DNA of 64,000 bases from RI-153 sp963752935 (GCA_963752935.1 CAVWAL010000023.1:853501-917500), one strand, 5' to 3'; shown: positions 8,809 through 23,027, counted from the stretch's first letter. Made by a program: numbers and translations. Notes: a model not told the origin generated them from the sequence alone.

Positions 8809-9231
8809 TTACTCAGTGACCAGGTTTTCCGGTGCGAACGAGTCGGGGAGAAGGGCGCGGACGGTGCTGACACGGTAATTGCCGTGGGCGTCGGCGATGA
8901 AGACATCCATGCTCGGTCCCAGTTCTGCCATGACCTGACGACAGGCGCCACAGGGCGATCCACCGTTTTCAGTGGCCACGGCAATGGCGGCGAAGGAACG
9001 TTTGCCTTGAGCGACGGCAGAGGTGAGGGCTACGCGTTCGGCACAGATAGTCGACGGATAGGCGGCATTCTCGACATTGCAGCCGACAAACACTTCACCC
9101 TCTGTGGTGAGTACGGCCGCACCCACATGATATCCACTGTAGGGCGCATAGGCCCGTTCACGAACGGCCAATGCTGCTTGAACTAGCGTTTCTGGTGAAA
9201 CTGAATCTGGCGAAGAAGTGTGTGTGGTCAC
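8809..9231 (-). CDS. cdd: Cytidine deaminase
   Basis: Zinc enzyme of pyrimidine salvage that deaminates cytidine and deoxycytidine to uridine forms. 140 residues, the size of the homotetrameric class. Seen: substrate-binding YAPYSGYHVGAA near 28-39, the CAERVA zinc/catalytic-Glu block near 64-69 and PCGACRQ near 93-99, giving three Cys ligands and the proton-shuttling Glu. The start is GTG, with a GAAGGA-type ribosome site upstream. It starts 17 bp after the CNNM gene, so they are likely co-transcribed. Its presence near the nucleoside-type permeases fits nucleoside salvage, though the genes are not in the same transcript by spacing. Confidence 0.94.
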   Translation of the reverse strand: MTTHTSSPDSVSPETLVQAALAVRERAYAPYSGYHVGAAVLTTEGEVFVGCNVENAAYPSTICAERVALTSAVAQGKRSFAAIAVATENGGSPCGACRQVMAELGPSMDVFIADAHGNYRVSTVRALLPDSFAPENLVTE

Positions 9232-9248
9232 GGGAAAGAAGGATTCCT

Positions 9249-10607
9249 TCAGGTCATGGAACGTAAGAACGAATTGCCGGAATTTTCCGTCTCTTGCCTG
9301 CCATTGACGGTATCCGATGCAGACATGGCAAGGTCACCTTCTGGCAGGGTGACGGGTTCGTGCCACTCCACGCGCACTTGCCCAACACGACGTGCATCAA
9401 CGGAGAGGACAGAGAAGCGACGATCTGCATACTCGATGGTTTCGCCCTGTTCGGGCACGCGACCGAGTTGGTTGTAGACGAAGCCGCCGAGCGTGTCGAC
9501 ATCGTTTTCTTCTGTCAAATCTACGCCAATCAACTCAGAGACGGTCTCCAAGTCAATCCGGGCATTGAACAGAAAAGTTGTGGGCGCGAGCTGCTGATAG
9601 TTCGGCTTTTCGCTGTCATACTCATCCTGGATCTCGCCGACAATCTCTTCGAGCAGATCTTCAATTGTCACCAAACCAGCAGTACCACCATACTCATCTA
9701 CCACAACGGCCGCATGAACCCGCCGGATCTGCATATCGTGAAAAAGCTCATCGAGCTTCTTGCTTTCGGGTACGAAGTAGGCTTTGCGCAGTAATTGACG
9801 CAGCGGCGCATTGTGCTGCCCTTCACGAAAACAGCGCAGTAGATCTTTAGCGTAAAGGAAACCAATGATGTGATCAATGCTCTCTTCGTAGACGGGAATC
9901 CGGCTGTGTCCCATTTTGATGATCAGATCTAGGGCTTCGTTGATGGGGGTCTCTACATCGAGGGCGATCACATCGAGCCTGGGGACCATGATTTCGCGCA
10001 CGATGGTCTCACCCAGTTCAAAGATGCTGGCGATCATCTGCTTTTCATCTTCTTCGATGACGCCCTCTCCCTCACCCATATTCATGAGGTACCGTAGACC
10101 GTCCTCACTGAGGAAGATGCTTTGGGCGGTGACATCTTTGGTCTCGCCACGCGATTGAACGCCGACCCACTGCAAAACAGTGGAAAACGGAAGGAGTATC
10201 AGGGAAAGCCAGCGCACCGGAGATCCGAGGGCGAGCGCAACCTTTTCTGAAGAGCGTAAGGTGATTGCCCGGCTGGCAATCTGCGTCAATGCCAGCCCAA
10301 AGCAGAGCGCGCCAAAGAGCAAAAGATTGTCTCCCCAGGACCATTCCTGTTGCAGCACGAGCCAGAAGGCAGCCGCACCGCTGGCCACGTAGGCAATACT
10401 TTTTAGCAGCATCAGCGTCGACAAGAAGCGCGCTGGATCCTTTAGCAAGGTATCGAGCACTTTGGCTCGGTCCACGTTGCCGTCAATCAACTGTCTGACG
10501 CGGCTCCGTGTAGTTGAAGCAAGCGAGACTTCGGCCGCTGCCACAAATGCGATGGTGCCTGTGGCAGCAATCAGCACGAGTAGTGCTGAGGCAGACTCAA
10601 CTTCCAC
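9249..10607 (-). CDS. CNNM/HlyC-type membrane protein with CBS pair
   Basis: UPF0053-family protein, related to CorC/MpfA and often linked to Mg2+/Co2+ homeostasis. 452 residues. Domains: DUF21 membrane region with several hydrophobic segments (about 1-170), a CBS pair (about 210-325, including IMVPRLDVIAL and VVVDEYGGTAGLVTIEDLLEE) and a C-terminal CorC_HlyC domain. Start choice: AAAGGAG lies immediately before a TTG at 10613, too close to serve it, but at 6-nt spacing from GTG at 10607, so I chose the GTG. The transport role is inferred from the family and older 'hemolysin' labels are not supported. It is upstream of cdd in the same transcript. Confidence 0.87.
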   Translation of the reverse strand: MEVESASALLVLIAATGTIAFVAAAEVSLASTTRSRVRQLIDGNVDRAKVLDTLLKDPARFLSTLMLLKSIAYVASGAAAFWLVLQQEWSWGDNLLLFGALCFGLALTQIASRAITLRSSEKVALALGSPVRWLSLILLPFSTVLQWVGVQSRGETKDVTAQSIFLSEDGLRYLMNMGEGEGVIEEDEKQMIASIFELGETIVREIMVPRLDVIALDVETPINEALDLIIKMGHSRIPVYEESIDHIIGFLYAKDLLRCFREGQHNAPLRQLLRKAYFVPESKKLDELFHDMQIRRVHAAVVVDEYGGTAGLVTIEDLLEEIVGEIQDEYDSEKPNYQQLAPTTFLFNARIDLETVSELIGVDLTEENDVDTLGGFVYNQLGRVPEQGETIEYADRRFSVLSVDARRVGQVRVEWHEPVTLPEGDLAMSASDTVNGRQETENSGNSFLRSMT

Positions 10608-10689
10608 AAACAACTCCTTTACTCACGCGCAAGAGTGCGCACCAACACTGCTCTTTTCAAGGCTTCAGGTAGAGTGTCGACCTATTTGC

Positions 10690-10751
10690 GCCGGGCGCAG
10701 CAAGCAGCGCCCCTACGCAATTGGCATCGCTTGACCGTTGACATGACACTA
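10690..10751. repeat. Half copy of the REP-like repeat, inverted orientation
   Basis: Contains one palindrome arm (10690-10716) plus the flanking block ending TTGACCGTTGACATGACAC, which is the reverse complement of the left flank of the copy at 8659. It therefore represents half of the unit in opposite orientation, in the 160-bp gap between glmU and the CNNM gene. Confidence 0.7.
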
Positions 10752-10769
10752 ACCTGATGCGAGAGCAAA

Positions 10770-12125
10770 CTACTCGGTTCGAGCAGGGGCCGGTCGAGCC
10801 GGCACGCCATAAACGAGCGTATCTTCATCGACATCCCGAGTCACCACAGACCCGGCGCCGGTACGTGCGTTGTGGCCTAGATGCACCGGTGCGATTAAGA
10901 GCGTATCGCTGCCCAGGAAGACGTTGTCATCCAGTATGGTACGGTTTTTCTTCACGCCATTGAAATTACAGGTAATCGTTCCTGCGCCGATGTTCACATT
11001 TTCGCCCACGGTGGCGTCGCCAATATAGCTGAAATGTCCCATCTTGGTGCCGGCGCCCAGGTAACTGTTCTTCACCTCGCCAAAATTGCCCATGTGGACG
11101 CCAGGTCCTAAATGTGCGCCTTTACGGAGATGACCAAATGGGCCGATTTCGCTGCCTTCCTCCATCTGCGCTTCTTCGATGAGGGAATATTCGACGCGGC
11201 AGCCGGTGGCGATGCGGCTGTCCACGATACGGCTGTTGGGGCCAATCTGACAATCTTCCCCGATCTGGGTTGTGCCTTCTAGATGGCAGCCGGGCAGAAC
11301 GACCGTATCTTGCCCAATTTGCACTGTATCCTCGATGTAGGTCGCAGCGGGGTCCATGATAGAGACACCGGCAGCCATGTGCCTTTCGAGGATGCGCCGG
11401 CGCATGACGGCGGCAGCCTGCGCAAGGTGGCTGCGTGAATTGATCCCGTAGACCTCTTCGACGGGCGCCAGCATCGAAATAACACGCTGTCCTTGTCCGA
11501 CCGCGAGGGCAACCATATCCGTTAAAAAGTACTCACCCTTGGAACTGACCTGGAGTTTCGGCAGATTTTGCCAGAGCCAGTCGCCGTCAAAACAATAGAT
11601 GCCCGGGTTTAGTTCTCGAATTTGTAACTGAGCCGGTGTACAGTCTACTTCCTCCACTACTGCCTGTATTGCTCCCGACTCGTTTCGCACGATACGGCCA
11701 AACCCTTGCGGATCATCGCGTTCAATAGTCAGCATCGCTATTGCCAGGTCACCGGAAACAGCCTCTTGTGTGAACAGATCATGCAATTTTCTCAGGGTTG
11801 CCGGTTGCAGTAACGGCATGTCTGAGTAAAGAACAATCACGCGGTCAGCTTTGCCCTGCAAACTTGCAGACGCTTGCATAACGGCGTGCCCTGTGCCCAA
11901 CAATTCTGATTGTGTGGCATAGGAGACCCGTTCGCCCAACAGGGCACGGACTGCCTCTTGCCCATGGCCGACAACGACGACCGGCGGCACATCACTTACC
12001 GACTCACCGATCATAACAGACCATTCGACAAGAGGCCGCCCGGCCAATGGATGGAGAACCTTCGGCAATTTGGATTTCATACGCGTACCGTAGCCGGCCG
12101 CAAGGATCACCGTTGTCGTGGTCAT
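10770..12125 (-). CDS. glmU: Bifunctional UDP-GlcNAc pyrophosphorylase / GlcN-1-P acetyltransferase
   Basis: Makes UDP-N-acetylglucosamine from glucosamine-1-phosphate for peptidoglycan and surface polysaccharides. 451 residues from the ATG at 12125, close to the 456 of E. coli GlmU. Seen: the nucleotidyltransferase signature LAAGYGTRMKSKLPKVLHP at 8-26, then a left-handed beta-helix with hexapeptide repeats from about 250 and the acetyltransferase block NIGAGTITCNFNG near 385-397. GGGAG sits 9 nt before this ATG. An in-frame upstream extension to 12197 overlaps the rrn terminator and is not believed. The gene lies directly downstream of the rRNA operon but behind its terminator. Confidence 0.95.
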   Translation of the reverse strand: MTTTTVILAAGYGTRMKSKLPKVLHPLAGRPLVEWSVMIGESVSDVPPVVVVGHGQEAVRALLGERVSYATQSELLGTGHAVMQASASLQGKADRVIVLYSDMPLLQPATLRKLHDLFTQEAVSGDLAIAMLTIERDDPQGFGRIVRNESGAIQAVVEEVDCTPAQLQIRELNPGIYCFDGDWLWQNLPKLQVSSKGEYFLTDMVALAVGQGQRVISMLAPVEEVYGINSRSHLAQAAAVMRRRILERHMAAGVSIMDPAATYIEDTVQIGQDTVVLPGCHLEGTTQIGEDCQIGPNSRIVDSRIATGCRVEYSLIEEAQMEEGSEIGPFGHLRKGAHLGPGVHMGNFGEVKNSYLGAGTKMGHFSYIGDATVGENVNIGAGTITCNFNGVKKNRTILDDNVFLGSDTLLIAPVHLGHNARTGAGSVVTRDVDEDTLVYGVPARPAPARTE

Positions 12126-12163
12126 ACTATCTACTCCCAAAATAGTTAAAAAGAGTGAAACGC

Positions 12164-12208
12164 AAAAAACCAGACACACTCTGGTCGTCTGGACCAAGCG
12201 TCTGGTTT
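12164..12208 (-). terminator. Intrinsic terminator of the rRNA operon
   Basis: On the minus strand the 9-bp stem AAACCAGAC / GTCTGGTTT (12200-12208 with 12167-12175) is followed by a run of six T. A second hairpin (GGTCC/GGACC type) sits inside the loop. Rest of the gap 12126-12481: AT-rich, no gene seen. Confidence 0.72.
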
Positions 12209-12481
12209 CTGAAAAGCAACAAGTTGGACTGTGGGAACATCTGCATGCGAAGATCTAACGAGTCGACGGCAAATCGTTTTACATTAGATCCGGGTGGGTT
12301 GTCATCATCCATTGCTATTGTTGCGCAGTCCCTATAATCGATTAGTTGATGCGCAGTATATCACAGGTGGGAGAGGCAATAAAGTAGCAAATCCCCCCAT
12401 GAAACAGGAAAAAATGGACATTGCAGGTTACTTGTCTGTTTTTAGGATAAAAGAAACGACGGAGAGGGAGAGAAGGTTGAA

Positions 12482-12597
12482 GTTGGCGACGGTCTACTCT
12501 CGCAGAGGGTTACCCCTCGACTACCATCGACGCTGGTGGGCTTAACTTCCGGGTTCGAGATGGGACCGGGTGTACCCCCACCGCTCTTGTCACCAAC
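12482..12597 (-). rRNA. rrf: 5S ribosomal RNA
   Basis: About 116 nt. The two ends pair (GTTGGTGAC at the 5' end with GTCGCCAAC at the 3' end), forming helix I, and the interior carries the usual CCGAAC-type loop block and GGGTTCGAGATGGGACC-type complement. It is last in the rRNA operon. The 255-nt spacer to 23S holds no recognised gene. Confidence 0.93.
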
Positions 12598-12852
12598 AAC
12601 AGCCTCTCTACCTCTGCCGTCGTTGCTTACTCACTCATTTCGATATTGCCTTCAGGTGGCTCAGGCTCTCATGTACTCAACGTACACACCCCCTACTCCC
12701 ACCAGCTACCTTCTCAGGCGCTCTCGCTCGCTCAGTCACGTGATAAGGCCAAAACCTCATAACGTCTTAACCTGATACGCTAAAAACTGTCTAGGATAGA
12801 AACATCTCGTTGTACTTCTCAGCAACCGGACAAGGTCGTGATTCTTATTTAC

Positions 12853-15801
<2,949 letters not shown>

Positions 15802-16023
15802 ACTAAGAACCACTCTTTCGTCCGGTGGACAAGATGTCTCCACCCCTTCTACTTACTCAGTCGTTTGGCTTTTCAGCCTCAAACCCTTTCAGCCTCCAGG
15901 GTCTTCCTCATCTTGCCTACTTTTTGAAGATGCTTCTATCCTATTCAGTTTTTAATGTACCAGGTCTTTGTCTGCCAGGTTTCACCCCGCCAGATTCGAC
16001 TCTGCTCGCTCCGCTTTCCGCAG

Positions 16024-16097
<74 letters not shown>

Positions 16098-16396
16098 TCG
16101 AAAGCGGTCTCCACTCCCCAAAAACTTTCTACGTCAGCCGTCTCACTTAGAAAATGCGCCGAGATGTTCCCATCTCCTGCGCATCTCTCTTCGCGTCCGG
16201 CTCTCGCGTCTGCTTCTGGTTTGTGGCTGCAGCTAATCTCTCGATTAACCGCTGAAGAGTGGTAAGGTAGCTACTCCCAAGTCTAGACCTTGGGGTCGAG
16301 GAGCTCAGTCTTTTGGTTCCACGCTTGTCTCAAGTCGCTTGTCTCGCTCGCGCTCCTTGACTCTCGCTTCCCCTCAACCGTCTCTCTCGTTCTCCC

Positions 16397-17915
<1,519 letters not shown>

Positions 17916-18110
17916 GAATTCGATACTTATAACTCATTCTCTCGCCTGCTCCACTCAACCCACAACCCTCTCAGGCCCCAGGCCAAGCTCCGCAGTCGAG
18001 TCTCTTTCAGAATCAACTTGGTTTTCTTACCTTACCACTCTTCAGTTGTTAATCTGCCGCTGCTCTCTCACACCCCAAAACACTTACCGCATCCGGGGCA
18101 CAAGATGATT

Positions 18111-18139
18111 ATCTTATCACGCTTCCATTACTCGGTCAA
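18111..18139 (-). promoter_or_regulatory. rRNA operon promoter
   Basis: On the minus strand TTGACC (18139-18134), a 17-bp spacer and TAAGAT (18116-18111) form a near-consensus sigma-70 promoter. Transcription would begin near 18104, giving a leader of about 190 nt before 16S. The rest of 17916-18380 shows no gene. Confidence 0.72.
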
Positions 18140-18380
18140 ATTCACGTCCGCTTGTTTCGCTTCATGTTTCTGACCGCTCGCCCGCCCGTTTTTGTTCGGT
18201 GGGGCGACTGCTAATTCTACGCACGCTCTTCGCTTGTGTCAAATCCCACAAGTGGTTGTGTGCATCAAGTCGCTGCTAAAACCACTACTTGACCTCGCCC
18301 TTTTTGGGGGCGGCTTTCAAGCATATACCATCGTCCCGTATCCGTCAAAACTCAAAACAGACGAACCCGTTCAAGTCTTA

Positions 18381-18779
18381 TCAAGCCAGCATGAGACGCA
18401 ACAGCCGCCATAGACGCGGCCCGAAGATGAACAACCCCACCAGTACACTACAGCCCGCTGCCCACAGTACAGCCCCGGCCGCACTATCCTTGGCAATCTT
18501 GGCAAGTGGATGGTACTCGGCGGTTGTGAGATCGACGACTGCCTCCACCGCTGTATTCAGAATCTCTAGCGCAAGAACGAGCCCAATCAGGGCAAACAGG
18601 ACGGCCCATTCTACCGTACTGATGCCTAGCACAAGCCCAAGTGCCACAGCAAGCAGCGCAATACCTCCCTCAATTTGTGCGTTGCGTTCTGTGCGCATCA
18701 CAAAAAACACGCCGCTTAGGGCGTATCGAAGGCTGAATTTGAAAGCATCTTTGCGTCTATCCGGTCGCAGCGGTGACAC
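18381..18779 (-). CDS. dgkA: Diacylglycerol/undecaprenol kinase (DgkA family)
   Basis: Small membrane kinase that phosphorylates diacylglycerol or undecaprenol; Gram-positive-type relatives recycle the undecaprenyl carrier. 132 residues with three hydrophobic helices. Seen: KFSLRYALSGV near the N-terminus, the conserved ERNAQIE and LEILNTAVEAVVDL blocks (catalytic/metal Glu and Asn in LNTAxE). Start: GTG at 18779 overlaps the ybeY stop (TAGTG), a classic translational coupling. A longer GTG start at 18854 exists but would add residues not typical for the family. It is last in the yqeY-pgpH-ybeY-dgkA run. Confidence 0.88.
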   Translation of the reverse strand: MSPLRPDRRKDAFKFSLRYALSGVFFVMRTERNAQIEGGIALLAVALGLVLGISTVEWAVLFALIGLVLALEILNTAVEAVVDLTTAEYHPLAKIAKDSAAGAVLWAAGCSVLVGLFIFGPRLWRLLRLMLA

Positions 18780-19279
18780 TAGGCTTCGTACTCTCGTTCC
18801 CAGTTGGTGGAAGTGTCGCCGAGACTGCGTAGAATACGGCCTTGCATATCCCACATGTCGGCCTGTCGCTCGTCAGTATCATGATCATAGCCGGAAAGGT
18901 GCAATGTGCCGTGAACGACCAAAAGGCGCAGTTCAGCATCTAGTGGGTTCCCATAACGAGCCGCTTGTGCCACCGTAAACGGATAAGCAATGATCAGATC
19001 TCCTAGATAGTTGCCCATTTCCTCTTGCATTTCCGGCGGCAAATCGACCAGGGAATCATCTTCTTGTGCCGAAAAGCTCAGGATGTCGGTGGGGGCATCG
19101 ACACCCCGATACTGCTGATTAAGATGACGGACACTTTCATCGTCGGTAATGACTACTGTCAATGAGGCGTCTTCGCAACCGAGAAGCTGCAAGGCAGCGG
19201 CCACGGCCTGCTCTAGATCATCGATGTCGATGCTCATCGAGTCAGGATCTTCTATCTCAACCTGGATTTCGTAGTTCAT
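18779..19279 (-). CDS. ybeY: Endoribonuclease YbeY (rRNA maturation)
   Basis: Zinc-dependent single-strand endoribonuclease needed for 16S rRNA 3'-end maturation and ribosome quality control. 166 residues. The diagnostic H-x3-H-x5-H signature is present in HGTLHLSGYDHD, near the C-terminus, after the YRGVDAPTDILSFS motif that precedes the active site in this family. It overlaps the dgkA start by one base and lies 89 bp after the pgpH-like gene, as often seen in bacterial genomes (pgpH/ybeY/dgkA order). Intact. Confidence 0.95.
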   Translation of the reverse strand: MNYEIQVEIEDPDSMSIDIDDLEQAVAAALQLLGCEDASLTVVITDDESVRHLNQQYRGVDAPTDILSFSAQEDDSLVDLPPEMQEEMGNYLGDLIIAYPFTVAQAARYGNPLDAELRLLVVHGTLHLSGYDHDTDERQADMWDMQGRILRSLGDTSTNWEREYEA

Positions 19280-19368
19280 GATGTTCGCAGTTGCTTGTGC
19301 TGTTTAGAGAGAAATGACCGTTGCCCATAGGGCGAAAAGTCCCTTGCTGCTCTGACGACGAAGATCGG

Positions 19369-21627
19369 CTAGTGAGGCGTCTTTTCATGCACACCAGAGG
19401 AAGCCGACGTCACCTTCGCCTCACCGTTTCGGTTGTCCTGATGGGGCGACGGCTCAACTTGCTTTTGGTCTGTGGTCGCCTCGGCATGTCTACTGTTCAC
19501 GGCGTAGGTATCGCCCCCCATCGTCACTTCCAACCATTCGGACTGCTCGGCTTTGTCGTGGGGAGGATATTTGATACGTGGATGGTGGACGCCCTGTAAC
19601 ACTTGCACGAAGATCCGTTTAATTGTCTGCAACTCGTGGAAAGTAAGGTCACTTTGATCCAATGAGCCATCCAGCACGCGTTGTGTAACGAGTTTGTTTA
19701 CCATGTTTTCCAGCTCCTGCCGTGTGGACGGGCGCTCAGCGCGCACGGCAGCTTCACAAACATCTGCCATCATCATAATGGCGGCTTCTTTCGTCTGTGG
19801 ATCTGGACCTGGATAGCGGAAGTCGGCGATGTCCACAACTTCGCCTTCTGAAGCGTTATTCAACGCCTTTTGGTAAAAGTACTGCATTACCTGAGCACCG
19901 TGATGCTGCCAGAGGAAGTCCTGTAGTACCTGGGGCAGGTGATACTTACGCGCCAGATCGGCTCCATCCTTCACATGGCAGATGATGATCTGCGCGCTGG
20001 TCTTCGGATCCAGCCCTTCATGCGGAGAGGCGTCATCGCCAATGTTTTCTGTGAAGAAGTAAGGGCGAACGATTTTGCCAATGTCGTGATAGTAGGCCCC
20101 GACGCGGATCAGAAAGGCGTCCGCGCCGATAGCCTCGGCGGCCCGTTCGGCCAGGTTGCTCACGAGGATGGTGTGATGGTAGGTGCCAGGTGCTTTGAGC
20201 AACAACTGTTTTAGCAGTGGATGGGTGGGTCGGCTTAGCTCCATCAACTGAAGTGTGGTGGTGATCCCAAACAGGTTCCCGAGGATAAAATAGCCGATCA
20301 ATGCGAAACTGACCGAGAGCCCGCCGTTGATGGCAGACAACAGCAAGATGCGTAGCCACTGGGTTACGGTTGTCGACTCGACCGGTTGTGTCCACAAAGC
20401 GATGGCCATCAACGCGTTGCTCAGGATCACAACCAAACCGGCCCACAGAAAAGCCGTGAGTCGCTCTGCTTTCCCCACGACCAGCGCGCTGAGCAATGCA
20501 CCAACTGCCGTGTAGAAGATCAAGGCCATATTGCCATTGCTCAGGAAGCCCACAAAAAGAGCGAAAGGCAACACGAGCGTGACGGCGGCCTGAATATCGA
20601 GCAAGAGCGCAGCCAACATCGCCAGCGCTGCCAATGGAAAGAGATAGGGTAACCAGTCATGCGGGACGATCATCAGGCGCGCCATGACCAGGCCAATCGT
20701 GCTCAACAGCAGGAGCAACCCGCTCTCACGCCGGTGGTTGAGGATCCTGGGATGGAGTCGATAAATCGCGCCGACAACCAGTGTGATCAGGGCAGCGCTA
20801 AGTATCAACATTTGTACAAATCGCCACCAGCTCCATTCCACCTGGTTTAACCCCAAATGGTCAAGTGCTTCAACGTCTTCTGCCGTAGCGATATCGCCGG
20901 CGCGGAGGATGATCTCTCCTTGCTCCAGCGTTTGTGTTTGGACGGGCACCGAATCCCATGCCTGCTGGCGTAGTTCTTCACTTCGTTCGGGGTTGAAGAA
21001 GCTATTGGGGCGCACCAGGACGCGCACCAATTCGTTGACGATGCTGCTTGCTTCTTCACTCAGCTCGGGGCTAACCAATACCGGGATACGTCGCCGCGTT
21101 GCCGCCAGCGAATTTTCTTTGATATCCTCGCGCATAATTTGGTCGAGGACCAGAGGAACCTCAGCCACAACAGCCGCCCAGCTCTCATCAGACAGATCGA
21201 GGATCTGCTGGCTGACCGTGGATGTGAGTTTCAAATCCTCAATGGCCAGCAGAAAGTCAACTTGTTGGCTAGGGCTGATCTGCTCATTGCGTAACGTGCT
21301 GATCATCTCTAGCACTTCATGGCTGCGGCTGACTTGCTGGCGCCGAATACGGCTTTGCGGTGGGTCGTAATAATCCGGCACAGCTTGCTCTGCACGTTCG
21401 CGCGCTTTCTGCGTCAGAATGGCGCTCTCATACGTAATTTTGCGCGGAGCCACCAGGTTTTGTGATGCCACATCCCCGGCCTCTAGCTGGACCTGCCCGA
21501 TGGGCAACGGCAGCAGCAGCAAGGTTGCCAAAAGCGACCCCACCAGCACAATCACGGCAGCGTGGAAAAAAGAAGGGATTGAAACGTGTTTTTGGAAGTT
21601 GGTTAGGGCAGCGAATTTCATTACCAT
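19369..21627 (-). CDS. 7TM receptor with HD phosphohydrolase (PgpH-like c-di-AMP phosphodiesterase)
   Basis: Membrane HD-domain protein of 752 residues from the ATG at 21627. The order is a short cytoplasmic start, one membrane helix (VIVLVGSLLATLLLLPLP), an extracytoplasmic domain (about 60-280), a 7-helix membrane block (about 285-460), then a cytoplasmic HD domain. Seen: HHTILVSNLAERAAEAIGA near 485, YHDIGK near 514, conserved later His residues and DFRYPGPDPQTKEAAIMMMAD. Characterised members hydrolyse c-di-AMP to pApA; that activity is inferred. Frame is open upstream to 21798, but that part overlaps yqeY and lacks family similarity. A second in-frame ATG at 21621 is possible. Encoded between yqeY and ybeY. 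Confidence 0.9.
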   Translation of the reverse strand: MVMKFAALTNFQKHVSIPSFFHAAVIVLVGSLLATLLLLPLPIGQVQLEAGDVASQNLVAPRKITYESAILTQKARERAEQAVPDYYDPPQSRIRRQQVSRSHEVLEMISTLRNEQISPSQQVDFLLAIEDLKLTSTVSQQILDLSDESWAAVVAEVPLVLDQIMREDIKENSLAATRRRIPVLVSPELSEEASSIVNELVRVLVRPNSFFNPERSEELRQQAWDSVPVQTQTLEQGEIILRAGDIATAEDVEALDHLGLNQVEWSWWRFVQMLILSAALITLVVGAIYRLHPRILNHRRESGLLLLLSTIGLVMARLMIVPHDWLPYLFPLAALAMLAALLLDIQAAVTLVLPFALFVGFLSNGNMALIFYTAVGALLSALVVGKAERLTAFLWAGLVVILSNALMAIALWTQPVESTTVTQWLRILLLSAINGGLSVSFALIGYFILGNLFGITTTLQLMELSRPTHPLLKQLLLKAPGTYHHTILVSNLAERAAEAIGADAFLIRVGAYYHDIGKIVRPYFFTENIGDDASPHEGLDPKTSAQIIICHVKDGADLARKYHLPQVLQDFLWQHHGAQVMQYFYQKALNNASEGEVVDIADFRYPGPDPQTKEAAIMMMADVCEAAVRAERPSTRQELENMVNKLVTQRVLDGSLDQSDLTFHELQTIKRIFVQVLQGVHHPRIKYPPHDKAEQSEWLEVTMGGDTYAVNSRHAEATTDQKQVEPSPHQDNRNGEAKVTSASSGVHEKTPH

Positions 21628-21670
21628 CAAACCCGATCTGCAGACAAGGTAAGACTTACCAGATAATCGT

Positions 21671-22129
21671 TTAGGCAGTAAGTAGACGGCGCACGACTTG
21701 ATTAACCAGTCTACCTTCCGCTTGGCCACGCGTACGCTGCATGGCGAGAGGCATGACGCGGTTGAGATCTTGTAATGACGTGGCGCCGGTCTCGTCAATG
21801 ATGCCTTTTACAACGGTTTCGATTTCGGCTTCGCTCAATTGCCGGGGTAGGTATCTCTCTAGCACAGCCAATTCAGCCGCTTCCGTTGCAGCCAGATCAG
21901 GGCGATTCCCCTTTTCGTACTCGACAATTGAGTCGCGTCGTTGTTTAGCAGCCTTCGTCAGGATCTGCATCACCTCATCATTGTTCAAGACGTGAGATTC
22001 GCCGGACTTCTGAGCCTCGGTGAGCGCCGTTTTCAAAGAGCGCAACGCCAGCTTCGCCGTTTCGTCGCGTTCGCGCATAGCTTGTTTGAGATCAGCGTCA
22101 ATCTGTGTCAACAACGATGGTTCAGGCAT
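21671..22129 (-). CDS. yqeY: GatB/YqeY domain protein
   Basis: 152-residue helical protein of the YqeY family, homologous to the C-terminal tRNA-binding tail of GatB; its own role is not established. Seen: the N-terminal block LLTQIDADLKQAMRERDE, then LRSLKTAL and the C-terminal GQAEGRLVNQVVRRLL, typical of the family. First gene of the run yqeY-pgpH-ybeY-dgkA. A promoter is predicted about 90 bp upstream of the ATG. The next gene starts 43 bp after its stop. Confidence 0.92.
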   Translation of the reverse strand: MPEPSLLTQIDADLKQAMRERDETAKLALRSLKTALTEAQKSGESHVLNNDEVMQILTKAAKQRRDSIVEYEKGNRPDLAATEAAELAVLERYLPRQLSEAEIETVVKGIIDETGATSLQDLNRVMPLAMQRTRGQAEGRLVNQVVRRLLTA

Positions 22130-22224
22130 GGAAAGCTCTTTTCGTTCTTGGTCGTTTGCGAATCAGTCTACTGTTTACCATAACACCCTGGCAGGTGCAC
22201 GTAAGTTATCTCCCTCAAAACAGC

Positions 22225-22253
22225 ACTATACGCCAGTCAGGGTGAAATGTCGA
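22225..22253 (-). promoter_or_regulatory. Predicted promoter of the yqeY-pgpH-ybeY-dgkA operon
   Basis: Minus-strand TCGACA (22253-22248), 17-bp spacer, TATAGT (22230-22225). Start near 22218, about 90 nt before yqeY. Confidence 0.5.
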
Positions 22254-22286
22254 TGGTATCTATGCAGCAGATTCATGTAGACATGC

Positions 22287-23027
22287 TCACCGGCGCGAGA
22301 TGTGTGGATTCATGCGCTCATCAAACCAGGCCAGGATAACCGATTGATAGCGCCAAAGAATTCCAAAAATCACCACCAGACAAACAAGCAAGACGGCTAA
22401 CTCTTCCCAGCCCACAGATGTGGTACCGCTGCCGGCCGCCGCAACCAGAAAGATGGTGGGGACGCGAGTGATGATTGTCAACACTAAAATCTGTAGCCAC
22501 TTAACTTGCGAAAGCCCTGCCAAAAAGTAAGGGATATCCCCCACGGGTGCCAACAGGAGCAGTCCCCACACCAGCCACCCACGCCGGTCCGTCATCTGGT
22601 TCCAGCGCGTGAGCCGGGCTTCGCCCACCATGCGCGCGGCCCACGGACGGCCAAAGCGTCGGGTCAACAGCATGGCGGCGGAAGCTCCGAGCAACGTTCC
22701 CAACGTTCCGTATATACCACCCCAGATGGGGCCATATAGAAATCCGGCGGCGCCAAAGAGCGCATACGCCGGCACTGGTGCGATAACAATCTGCAATGCA
22801 TTCAAAAGAATGAGCACAGGGGGACCGAACCAGCCAAGCCAGATCACAAAAGACTCGATGGCTTCTTCGCTGCGAGCAAAAGAGACGATAGCTTGCCCGA
22901 TTTGGGTGAGGGGTGCCCGCAGCCACCAGAGCAGCCCAATGATCACCACCGCCCAAACCAACCACAACCCCCAATGTCCGCGCCCTTTGGTTAAGTGCTG
23001 CCACCGTTTCAAGTTATTTTGATCCAT
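22287..23027 (-). CDS. TVP38/TMEM64 (DedA-like) membrane protein
   Basis: 246-residue polytopic membrane protein of the SNARE-associated/VTT family; relatives are implicated in lipid (including undecaprenyl-phosphate) flipping, but the role here is unknown. Seen: an N-terminal helix (WLVWAVVIIGLLWWL), the conserved ALFGAAGFLYGPIWGGIYG block around 100-120 with its Gly-rich re-entrant loop and LTRRFGRPW shortly after, then three more hydrophobic segments. AGGA is close to the ATG. The gene stands alone, upstream of and divergent from obg. Confidence 0.85.
   Translation of the reverse strand: MDQNNLKRWQHLTKGRGHWGLWLVWAVVIIGLLWWLRAPLTQIGQAIVSFARSEEAIESFVIWLGWFGPPVLILLNALQIVIAPVPAYALFGAAGFLYGPIWGGIYGTLGTLLGASAAMLLTRRFGRPWAARMVGEARLTRWNQMTDRRGWLVWGLLLLAPVGDIPYFLAGLSQVKWLQILVLTIITRVPTIFLVAAAGSGTTSVGWEELAVLLVCLVVIFGILWRYQSVILAWFDERMNPHISRR

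Noticed and set aside
12355..12383. glmU promoter TTTATT-17-TATACT on the minus strand
   Set aside because: It would lie upstream of the strong rRNA terminator at 12164-12208, so transcripts would not reach glmU; -35 is also weak.
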